Below are positions 25,247 to 32,436 of a stretch of DNA of 64,000 nucleotides, piece after piece. The position numbers and the translations under genes are program-made. Source of the stretch: Ectorhizobium quercum (GTDB lineage: Bacteria > Pseudomonadota > Alphaproteobacteria > Rhizobiales > Rhizobiaceae); contig NZ_JANFPI010000004.1 of the NCBI RefSeq assembly GCF_026552795.1, forward strand, positions 62,001 to 126,000, written 5' to 3'. The notes beneath the pieces are model-generated. The model was not told the origin of the DNA. It saw only the letters and a program-made list of their open reading frames with translations, and did no database searches. Each line of letters starts with the position of its first letter. The stretch's first letter is position 1.

Positions 25247-26230
25247 TCAACGCTTGTTGGCCTTGACGAGGCCGGCGCCGTCCAGCACCGGATAGACGGC
25301 GTCGTCCTGCTGCTGGATGAAGGCCGCCATGTCGGCGGCGCCGGATGGCGCGAGCATCAGGCCCACCTTGCCGGCGGCTTCCTTGAAGGCGTCGTCGTCC
25401 ATCGCCTCGAGCAGCGCCTTTTCGAGCAGCGCCACGCGGTCTTCCGGAACGCCGACCGGCAGGAAAAGGCCGACGAAATCCGAAAACTCGAAGGGATAGC
25501 CAGCCTCGGTGAAGGTCGGCACGTCGGGCGCGAAGAAGTGGCGCTCCGCGGCGGCGACGCCGAGGATCTTCACCTGGCCGCCATTGTGCAGGTCGGCGAC
25601 GAGCGGCACGGGAACGGTGGACGACATGGACTCGCCGGAGACGAGCGCGGCCACGGAAGGGGCGAAGCCCTGATAGGGAACCGTCGTCAGCTCGATGTCG
25701 AACTGCTTCTGGATGAGCATGGCGCTCAGGAACGCGAAGCCTCCGGGGCCGTCATTGCTGTTGATGATGGCGTTCGGCTCGGCCTTGGCCTTCTCGATGA
25801 ATTCGGCGAGCGATCCGATGCCGGAATCGGCGCGGACGCTGAGTGCCGCCGGCCCCTTCTCGACAAGCGCGAGCGGCGCGATTCTGGAAAGCGGCGTGGC
25901 GTTGGGGTTCATGTAGCTCTGGGCGATGGCGTGCAGGCCCATCACGCCGACCGTGTAGCCGTCCGGCGCGGCCTGCTCCACCTGCCGCACGCCCGTCGAG
26001 CCGGCGGCGCCGGGCACGTTGCTGACGACGATGGAAACCGGCAGGCGCTTGCCCAGATGTTCGGCGACCAGCCGGCCGACGATGTCATGCCCGCCGCCGG
26101 CCGGCCAGGCGACGACGAGGGTGATCGGCTTTTCCGGAAAGGTCTCCGCGCTGGCCGGAGCGCCGAATGACAGCGCCGCAAGACAGGCCAGAGCCGTCCG
26201 AATGATATTCCGTCCGTTCTTCAGTTTCAT
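25247..26230 (-). CDS. Tripartite tricarboxylate transporter substrate-binding protein (TctC/BugT family)
   Basis: Periplasmic binding protein, 327 residues. Signal peptide NIIRTALACLAALSFGAPASA, then the Bug-family opening FPEKPITLVVAWPAGGGHDIVGRLVAEHLGKRLP and VSNVPGAAGSTGVRQVEQAAPDGYTVGVMG. I start at ATG 26230 with AGAGGAA seven bases upstream rather than at 26272. Ligand-binding carboxylate clamp residues of Bug proteins lie in these loops, but the ligand cannot be predicted. Long upstream region with operator site f. Confidence 0.9.
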   Translation of the reverse strand: MKLKNGRNIIRTALACLAALSFGAPASAETFPEKPITLVVAWPAGGGHDIVGRLVAEHLGKRLPVSIVVSNVPGAAGSTGVRQVEQAAPDGYTVGVMGLHAIAQSYMNPNATPLSRIAPLALVEKGPAALSVRADSGIGSLAEFIEKAKAEPNAIINSNDGPGGFAFLSAMLIQKQFDIELTTVPYQGFAPSVAALVSGESMSSTVPVPLVADLHNGGQVKILGVAAAERHFFAPDVPTFTEAGYPFEFSDFVGLFLPVGVPEDRVALLEKALLEAMDDDAFKEAAGKVGLMLAPSGAADMAAFIQQQDDAVYPVLDGAGLVKANKR

Positions 26231-26464
26231 TTTCTGGTTCCTCTGGAGTTTTGGAATAACGATACGAAACACACCGGGATTGAACCCCCGATGCTCGCAT
26301 GTCTTCTCTTTATTATGTCGTCTGTTTCAGCTTTGCCGATTTCGGCCGCCGCGCGGACGATCGCCCGCGCGTCGATTCCGGGCGTCAGCCAGCCAGGTTG
26401 CATGGACACGGAGTGCGCCACGGAACCGCTTTATCGCGTGAAGTCGGCATCGGTCATTCCCCTT

Positions 26465-26482
26465 TTATTTGTATACGAATGA
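26465..26482. promoter_or_regulatory. MarR-type operator palindrome, site f (tctCBA)
   Basis: TTATTTGTATACGAATGA, 7 of 9 half-site matches, GTATAC centre, TTnG-N4-CnAA core. It is 235 bases upstream of tctC and 33 bases past the end of the previous operon, in a 284-base gap with no gene in it. Confidence 0.62.
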
Positions 26483-26514
26483 ATATTCGCATTCGAAATC
26501 CATCCGTCAAGCGC

Positions 26515-27090
26515 TTATTGCGCAGTGCGGGCCTGTTCGACGGTCAGGCCGCCGACCCTCGGCAGCGGCCGCCCGCCGGTGGTGACGGCGACGGCGATGA
26601 CGATTTCGCCGGCGCGCGGCGCATCGTTGAGGCGGATGCGCATTCCGTCGAAATGCGAGCGGACATAGGCGGAATCCTTGTAGCCGAGCGGAATGTCGAC
26701 GATGTCGCCCGGTCCCCCGATGGCCTTGGAGGAGGGGATGATCGCCGCACCGCCGCCCACCGCCACGCGCAGCGGCTTGCCCAGCGCCGGGTGAAGCACG
26801 GCGGCGGCGTGTTCCAGTTCGCCTGCCTCGCCGACCAGCGCGGCCTTGCCGTAGCTTTCGGCCTCAGCGGGTTCGATGCCAAGCGCCTCCATGCATTTGC
26901 GTCCGAGAAGGCCGCCCATCTCCGCGCCGATGTCGATCAGCGGCGAAAGATCGTCGGCATAGGCTCCGGCGAAGGGATTGCGCAGGACCGCGCAGGCCGC
27001 CGCCTTGCGGATCGGCGGGGAAACGGGCCGGCCCATTTCGCTGCGCGTTTCCTCGACGAAGACCGCGATCTTGCGGATATCGGCCGTCAT
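26515..27090 (-). CDS. Amino acid synthesis family protein (PF06684), copy 1
   Basis: Biochemical function unknown. It has 191 residues and is clearly paralogous to the next gene: shared NPFAGAY, ELEHAA/ELEHGA, the P-S-x-K-x-x-GGPG segment, YVRSHFDGMRI and the DAPRAGEIV ending. The family name comes from an old genetic association and should not be read as a mechanism. Its ATG overlaps the stop of copy 2 (27087-27090). Together with copy 2 it probably forms a heteromer. Last gene of the reductase operon, so a step after ring reduction or a regulatory/assembly role is possible. No signal peptide or membrane segment. Confidence 0.82.
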   Translation of the reverse strand: MTADIRKIAVFVEETRSEMGRPVSPPIRKAAACAVLRNPFAGAYADDLSPLIDIGAEMGGLLGRKCMEALGIEPAEAESYGKAALVGEAGELEHAAAVLHPALGKPLRVAVGGGAAIIPSSKAIGGPGDIVDIPLGYKDSAYVRSHFDGMRIRLNDAPRAGEIVIAVAVTTGGRPLPRVGGLTVEQARTAQ

Positions 27091-27668
27091 CGCAACCCGT
27101 CCTCGCCCTCGATCTCGCTGGCCTTCAGTCCGCCGACGCGGGCATGGATGCGCGCGCCGGTGGTCATGACGAGCGCAAGCACGATTTCGCCGGCGCGGGG
27201 CGCATCGGCAATGCCCACTTCCATCGCGTCGAAATGGCTGCGCACGTAGGAGGCGTTGATATGCGTGACCGGCACGTCGAGCCGGGCGCCGGGACCGCCG
27301 ACCTTCTTCGTCGAGGGCACGATGGCCCTGGCGTCGCCCAGCACGGCGCGCATCGCATAGCCGCCCGGCACATGCCAGAGCGCGCCGTGTTCCAGCTCTC
27401 CCGCCTGTCCTACGATGGCGCCCTTTCCATAGCCCTCCACCTTGTCGGGGCCGCCGAGCGCTGCGGCAAGCCGCGTCGCCATTTCGACGCCGAGCGGTTC
27501 GAGATCCTTCATGAAGCCCTCGATCTCGTCGTGATAGGCGCCGGCGAAGGGGTTCTCGATCACGGCGAGGATCGCGCCGCGCTTCAGAGGCGTTGCTGCG
27601 GGTGCACCGCCTTCGTGCAGGATCTCTTCGACGACGGTTGCGAATTTGCGGATTCTCGGTTCAGGCAT
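27087..27668 (-). CDS. Amino acid synthesis family protein (PF06684), copy 2
   Basis: Paralogue of the adjacent gene, 193 residues from ATG 27668 (MPEPRIRKFATVVEEIL), with GGGAG about ten bases upstream; the longer frame to 27758 runs into the upstream gene and adds low-complexity residues. Seen: NPFAGAYHDEIEGFMKDLEPLG, YGKGAIVGQAGELEHGALWHVPGG, PSTKKVGGPGARLDVPVTHINASYVRSHFDAMEV. The start overlaps the end of the UPF0280 gene by eight bases. Cytosolic; enzymatic role not known. Confidence 0.83.
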   Translation of the reverse strand: MPEPRIRKFATVVEEILHEGGAPAATPLKRGAILAVIENPFAGAYHDEIEGFMKDLEPLGVEMATRLAAALGGPDKVEGYGKGAIVGQAGELEHGALWHVPGGYAMRAVLGDARAIVPSTKKVGGPGARLDVPVTHINASYVRSHFDAMEVGIADAPRAGEIVLALVMTTGARIHARVGGLKASEIEGEDGLR

Positions 27669-28602
27669 GCGGTATCGTCTCCCGGTGAGGTTGAGCCGGA
27701 AACGCGGGTTCCGGCAGGGGCGGGAAGGCGGCGGCCCGGTCGGCGATGCGGCCTTCATTCTTGAGGAAAAGCGCGGCGCGGCGGATCAGGCCGCGGGCGA
27801 TGAGGTGGTCGGCTTCCGCCAGGCCGGCGTCGAGCGCCCTGTCGATTTCTTCGGCGGTCAGAGAGCCGCAATCGCGCGTCACCAGCCGGTCGCCGAGGTC
27901 GCTGTCGGGGGCGATGCGGCTGGCGGGACAGCGGATAATCGCCGGATGGCCGGGCAGGTCGACGGCATTGGCGATCAGCGTCGCGGCGGCATCCGCCTGC
28001 GCGGCGCTGGCAGCGACGACGGTGACGGAATCGGCGATGCCCAGCGAGAAGCTGCGGCCGCCGCGGCCGCTGGTGGCGATGCCGCGCTCCCGTTCGGCGC
28101 CGGTCATGGCGAACGTCCCGAGGCGCGTGCCGTCCTCGCCGCTCATGGCGATGTGGAAGGTGGCTTGCGGCGACAGATGCAGGGCGATGTCGCCGCCGTT
28201 GTTGACATGGATGCGCGGCGGGCATTCCCCCGGCGGGAAGGCGGCCAGCATGGCGTCCCGAATCTCGTCGGCGACCGCACCGGCGACGGCCGCCATCGGC
28301 GTGATGAAGCGCCGGCCGGAAAGGGGACGCACGGCGGCGGTCATGCGCCGGGCCACGGTGCCCTGCGGGTCGGGTCCGTCCGGCGCGGCCGGGTTTCTCA
28401 GAAAGGCAAGTTCGGCGACGAGTTCGTCGAGGATCGTGGCGAAGCGGCGGCGAGCCGCCTCGAAGGCGCGTTGTCTCGTCCCGGATGGGATGGCTTCGCC
28501 CGGCAACCCGTCGACGCCGATGATGAGGTCGATGGGGCCGTGCTGCAAGTGCAGACGCCCGTCCGGCCCGCCGTCGAGATATCGTGCCGCAGCGCCGTCC
28601 AT
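27661..28602 (-). CDS. UPF0280 (ApbE-like) protein
   Basis: Member of the UPF0280 family, distantly similar to ApbE flavin transferases. It has 313 residues, with ITPMAAVAGAVADEI and HVNNGGDIALHL (the latter resembles the GGDI/GGEI motif of ApbE) and GIATSGRGGRSFSLGIADSVTVVA. No signal peptide, so it acts in the cytosol. It follows the reductase gene by 13 bases. The E. barkeri 6-hydroxynicotinate reductase was, as I recall, reported to carry covalently bound flavin; this protein is therefore a candidate flavin-attachment factor. That idea is inference. Confidence 0.82.
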   Translation of the reverse strand: MDGAAARYLDGGPDGRLHLQHGPIDLIIGVDGLPGEAIPSGTRQRAFEAARRRFATILDELVAELAFLRNPAAPDGPDPQGTVARRMTAAVRPLSGRRFITPMAAVAGAVADEIRDAMLAAFPPGECPPRIHVNNGGDIALHLSPQATFHIAMSGEDGTRLGTFAMTGAERERGIATSGRGGRSFSLGIADSVTVVAASAAQADAAATLIANAVDLPGHPAIIRCPASRIAPDSDLGDRLVTRDCGSLTAEEIDRALDAGLAEADHLIARGLIRRAALFLKNEGRIADRAAAFPPLPEPAFPAQPHRETIPHA

Positions 28603-28615
28603 CGCCGTCCCCGCC

Positions 28616-30109
28616 TCAGTTGCCCCAGCGGAAATTGGCGGGCGCGGACGGCCACGGGATATGGTCCATCGCCGCGACCTTGCGTTCCGCCAGTTCCAGC
28701 GCCCGCTCGATGGGCACGACCGCTTCCATATGGCCGCCGAGCGCCCGGTAGTCGTCGAGCCGCATGGTGAATTCGATGGGCGCGACCAGCGCGGGGGTGG
28801 GGACGTAGCCGAAGGCGTTGCTCGGCATCTGCGTCACGTCCGCCATCACCGTGATGCCGCCGCCGGGCCAGACATAGGCCGGCGCGCCGCCGCAGGAGAC
28901 ATGGGTGAGGGCGTCCTTCACCGAGCGGGTGAGCTTCACCGGATTGCTTGTCACGCCGGCGCGCAGACTGCCGCCTGCGCCGCCCATGAAGAGCACGGAG
29001 GTAAGCGCCGGCTCGCAATTGTCGGCGATGATCTCGACCGATTCCTGAAGCGGCGCGGGAAGGCGCTCCTGAAGCACCGGACAGAGGTTTTCGTCGAGGA
29101 CGTAGTAGGCATATTGCTCGCCGGTCGTCGAGACCATCAGCAGGCGCAGGCCCGGATAGGCGGTCTTGGGGTCGAAGTCACCGATGATCGACAGCGGATC
29201 GGAGATGTTCGTCCCGCCCCATCCCGTGCCGGGATCGGCGACCTGGAAATAGCGGCCGGGCGTCGAGCGGCGTCCCTTGATCCTGATGCCGGTCGGCGGA
29301 ATATGCAGCAGCTTGCCGGCCTGGTGTTCCGACAGGACGCCGGTGATATGGTCGTCCACGACCACGACGTCGTCGACATGGCCGAGCCATTGCCGGGCGA
29401 ACATGCCGATGGTGGCCGATCCGCAGCCGACGCGCATGCGCTCTTCCGTCTCGCCGTTGACCGTTGGGGCGGTGCCCGCCTGGGCGATGACGGTGGCGCC
29501 GCCGTCGATGGAGAGTTCGACCGCCTCGCGGTTGCAGAGCTTCATCAGCGTGTCGCAGGTCACGCGGCCTTCCTTCTTGGAGCCGCCGGTGAGGTGATGC
29601 ACGCCGCCGAGCGAGAGCATCTGCGATCCGTATTCGCTGGTCATGACATGGCCGACCGCCTCGCCGTCGACCCGGACGATGGCGGTTTCCTCGCCGAGAA
29701 AGCGGTCGGTGTCGATCTTCACCTTGGCGCCGCAATAGCTGAAGATGCCCTCGGTGACGACAGTCACCATGTCGATGCCGTTTTCCTTCTGCGAAACGAT
29801 GAAGGGTGCCGGCTTGTAGTCGGGATAGGTCGTGCCGGCGCCGACGGCCGTGACGAAGCTGCTGTGTGAATGGACGAGGTCGCCGTCCCAGTCGCCGTCC
29901 TCTGCGGATTTCAGGAAGGAAACGACCTTGCCGCCTTCCTCCAGCGTGGTCTGGATGATGGTGAAGGGATCGACCCTCACGAGCGCGCCGTTGTCGTTGG
30001 CGTAGCGGTCGCAGGCGCCGGAGCGGCCGTTGGCGATGTAGCACATGACCGGACAGGCGTCGCACCGTATCTTGTCGCCCGCGACGCTTTCCACCTGTTG
30101 CTTTACCAT
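28616..30109 (-). CDS. hnr: 6-hydroxynicotinate reductase homologue (iron-sulfur flavoprotein)
   Basis: Likely reduces the 6-hydroxynicotinate ring to 1,4,5,6-tetrahydro-6-oxonicotinate with reduced ferredoxin, the second step of the reductive nicotinate pathway known from Eubacterium barkeri and, at metabolite level, Azorhizobium caulinodans. It has 497 residues. The N-terminus RCDACPVMCYIANGRSGACD has a cysteine set (Cys16, Cys19, Cys23, Cys33) suited to an Fe-S cluster; later Cys in GIFSYCGAKV, VTCDTLMKLCN and VGCGSATIGMFA may bind more. Glycine-rich stretches (GTGWGGTNISDPL) could hold flavin. First gene of a four-gene operon whose promoter region carries operator site g. Recognised from general similarity to proteins with this annotation, so the substrate is probable, not proven. 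Confidence 0.8.
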   Translation of the reverse strand: MVKQQVESVAGDKIRCDACPVMCYIANGRSGACDRYANDNGALVRVDPFTIIQTTLEEGGKVVSFLKSAEDGDWDGDLVHSHSSFVTAVGAGTTYPDYKPAPFIVSQKENGIDMVTVVTEGIFSYCGAKVKIDTDRFLGEETAIVRVDGEAVGHVMTSEYGSQMLSLGGVHHLTGGSKKEGRVTCDTLMKLCNREAVELSIDGGATVIAQAGTAPTVNGETEERMRVGCGSATIGMFARQWLGHVDDVVVVDDHITGVLSEHQAGKLLHIPPTGIRIKGRRSTPGRYFQVADPGTGWGGTNISDPLSIIGDFDPKTAYPGLRLLMVSTTGEQYAYYVLDENLCPVLQERLPAPLQESVEIIADNCEPALTSVLFMGGAGGSLRAGVTSNPVKLTRSVKDALTHVSCGGAPAYVWPGGGITVMADVTQMPSNAFGYVPTPALVAPIEFTMRLDDYRALGGHMEAVVPIERALELAERKVAAMDHIPWPSAPANFRWGN

Positions 30110-30210
30110 TCGCGTCCCCTACGTATTATCTCGGGCAGGGTGCTGCGGGACGATGCCCGTTCCCGCCTCGTGCCGACCGGCCCTGGTTCGAAGGTCGTTG
30201 CATGTTATTA

Positions 30211-30228
30211 TTGTTAGTGTACAAATGA
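30211..30228. promoter_or_regulatory. MarR-type operator palindrome, site g (hnr operon / marR)
   Basis: TTGTTAGTGTACAAATGA is the weakest palindrome of the set (5 of 9) but keeps TTnG-N4-CnAA. It lies 102 bases upstream of hnr and 144 bases upstream of the divergent marR gene; the 262-base gap holds no other gene. Confidence 0.5.
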
Positions 30229-30371
30229 GTATCCGTCGCGGAACCGGTTCTGTCAAGCGCGATGCGGCCACAGCCGGAGCGTGCGGGCATGCTTGATCGG
30301 CGGAAACCGGCTCGTTATGAGCTTTTGTATATGCATTCGACGCAACGGACGGTTTCTGAGGAGCTGTTGGC

Positions 30372-30869
30372 ATGAACGGAGAGGAAATGGCGGCGACGGA
30401 AGAGAGGATCACGATCTCGAACCGGAACGAAAAGGCCGCCGCAGGGGGCTCGTCCGCGGACGATTACCATGTGGAGCAGCAGATCGGGTTCGTCCTGCGC
30501 CAGGCGAACCAGCGCCACGTGTCGCTGTTCACCTCGATGATCGGCGACCGGCTGACGACGACGCAATGGGCCGCGCTGACCAAACTGCGGGAATTGCAGC
30601 CGACCTCGCAGAACTTTCTGGGCCGGGAGACGGCGATGGACGTCGCCACCATCAAGGGCGTGGTCGACCGTCTCGTCAGTCGCGGCCTGATCCACACCGC
30701 GCCCGACCCGAAGGACGGCCGCCGGCTGGTCCTGTCCCTGACCGAGGAAGGCAATGCCGTGATCGACCGGAACATGGACATGGCGATCGCCGTCTCCGAG
30801 GAGACGCTCGCGCCGCTCACGTCCCGGGAGCGGGCGGTGCTGGCCGAACTCTTGCGCCGAATCTGCTGA
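30372..30869 (+). CDS. MarR-family transcriptional regulator
   Basis: Probable ligand-responsive repressor of the island. It has 165 residues: dimerisation helices at both ends and a winged helix-turn-helix (LQPTSQNFLGRETAMDVATIKGVVDRLVSRGLIHTAPDPKDGRRLVLSLTEEG). RBS GAGGAG lies upstream of ATG 30372. MarR proteins bind 16-20 bp palindromes, which fits the seven 18-bp sites in the island. Regulators of this type control aromatic acid catabolism elsewhere (for example NicR and BadR-type proteins). Target and effector are inferred. Confidence 0.9.
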   Translation: MNGEEMAATEERITISNRNEKAAAGGSSADDYHVEQQIGFVLRQANQRHVSLFTSMIGDRLTTTQWAALTKLRELQPTSQNFLGRETAMDVATIKGVVDRLVSRGLIHTAPDPKDGRRLVLSLTEEGNAVIDRNMDMAIAVSEETLAPLTSRERAVLAELLRRIC

Positions 30870-31425
30870 ACCGCACGTGCCTGCTGAAAGCCTTGCCGCA
30901 GGCCTGAGGCGCGTCCCGGATATGTCAAAGCGGATGAGAGATGCGACGCGGCCGGTCCATTGGAAATGCGACACCGGCTCCGATGGTCAATCCCCGACCG
31001 GACCGGCTGGGCCGGGGTGCAAGGGAAGGGGCGGAGATGGAACTCCCTCTTCGGTTTTGATTTCCTCAGTTTTTCTGCCAGGTCATTTCCGCTTCGCGCC
31101 AGAGGCGTAATGCCTCGAAACGTTCATATAGGTTCGCCCCCGGCCTGTTTCGGTTTTTCATGGCAGGAGGCAAGGATGCTTAAAGCAAACCTTGGAAGTC
31201 GCCGTTGTCTTCGAGCACATCTGTGGCGGTTTCGGGATTTTGCAACAGCCTGTTTCGCTCTAGACTTCACCATTCCCGTAATATACCTTGATGCTGTAGC
31301 TGACTTGAAAATTACATCAGGTTTCAGCCCCATCGCATAGTCTCTCGCAATGAATTGCGGTTTGGGCCAGCGCTTTACTCTCCGAACATCAACATAATCT
31401 TACCGCCCAAGCGGAAGGAGTTTCT
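30870..31425. other. Gene-free stretch, lower GC
   Basis: No credible gene is visible. The longest open frame (30960-31340, plus strand) has no Shine-Dalgarno sequence, low-complexity composition and no recognisable motif. GC content falls after about 31050. The last part holds the promoter and RBS of the GFA-family gene. It marks the right border of the catabolic island. Confidence 0.5.
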
Positions 31426-31836
31426 ATGGCCGACGCCCAATGCGCCTGCGGCGCTCTTAGACTCACGTTTAGCGAGCCACCACAATTGACTGCGCTATGT
31501 CACTGTTTCGCTTGCCAGCGAAGAACCGGGGCGCCGTTCAGCGCCAATGCGTTCTATTCGGTTGAGTGTGTTGAAATATTTGGAGCAGCTACCGAATTTG
31601 TTCGCACCGGCGATAGTGGCCGCAAGGTCCGCATGTATTTTTGCCCCATTTGCGGTTCGACCGTCTATTGGAAGGCCGTTGCCTCACCGTCTTGGATAGG
31701 GGTGGGAGTAGGTTGTTTTGCTGACCCGGCGTTCGCGCCACCATCCGTGTCAGTATTCGAGCAATCGAAACATGAGTGGGTGAAGCTTGGCGAAGCGGTA
31801 GAGCATTTCCAAGGTCGTCCAACCGGCCGAGAGTAG
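31426..31836 (+). CDS. GFA-family (CENP-V/GFA domain) zinc protein
   Basis: Small zinc-binding protein of the GFA family (PF04828), 136 residues. The zinc ligands are visible: CACGALRLTF, CHCFACQRRTGAPFS and CPICGSTVYW. Some members were named glutathione-dependent formaldehyde-activating enzyme, but most have unknown functions. AAGGAG lies upstream of ATG 31426. Codon use and GC are noticeably less biased than in neighbours, and the gene is flanked by two gene-free low-GC stretches, suggesting acquisition by transfer. No operon partner. Confidence 0.85.
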   Translation: MADAQCACGALRLTFSEPPQLTALCHCFACQRRTGAPFSANAFYSVECVEIFGAATEFVRTGDSGRKVRMYFCPICGSTVYWKAVASPSWIGVGVGCFADPAFAPPSVSVFEQSKHEWVKLGEAVEHFQGRPTGRE

Positions 31837-32436
31837 GCGACGGCCTTTCTCGTGTCGCGCAATCCCAAGTTTCGCAACATAGCGGCCGCCTTGCAATCGA
31901 AGAGGAATTTCCGTCGCACAAGTCGGGCGCAAAAAAACTCGGTGACATCGTGAGGATTCTTGCGACACCTTGGGCTGCTTTCTGGCCAGCCGATTTTGAA
32001 CGCTGCCATTCGGCTCCCCACCCCAATCTCAGACATGCCATCTCGGTCCTGCAATGGCCGCTTCGGGCCACAAGTGGCCGATCACTTAGCCGCTCGGCAA
32101 CATGTGACCGCATTCATCCAGTCGCTTGTTCTCAATCACTGGCGACCGGTGGACCGTGTGCCGCGTGTCGAAGGTTCTGTAAGGCAGGGTGAAACGCTCA
32201 TGCATGATCTCCCGGTTGCCGTCGTTTCTTCGAAACGGGCCCCGGGATGCCAGGCCCACCGGCAGCCGGGACGATGCTCGGCATTATCGCGTAATCTATG
32301 TTATGGAACTTGATCCGGCGGCATCGTTCGTTTGCGGTGTCGCAATCGCAGCGGTCGAACCTATATTAGGGAAAGAACCGATTCTGTTGACGGATGTCAA
32401 CCGAATCGCAGGCTTGCAAACCCTTCGGAATCGCTC
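31837..32436. other. Gene-free stretch, possibly decayed DNA
   Basis: About 600 bases of mixed composition with short overlapping open frames on both strands (for example 31960-32313 plus, 31589-32113 minus), none with an RBS, recognisable domain or coherent codon bias. It may contain remnants of degraded genes. The final ~100 bases serve as the upstream region of selO. Confidence 0.45.

Noticed and set aside
30314-30340. An eighth operator copy just upstream of marR (TTTTGTATATGCATTCGA)
   Set aside because: It resembles the set but does not keep the TTnG-N4-CnAA core and is not symmetric.
30960-31340. A 126-codon open frame in the low-GC stretch
   Set aside because: No RBS, no motif and no coding bias; treated as non-coding.
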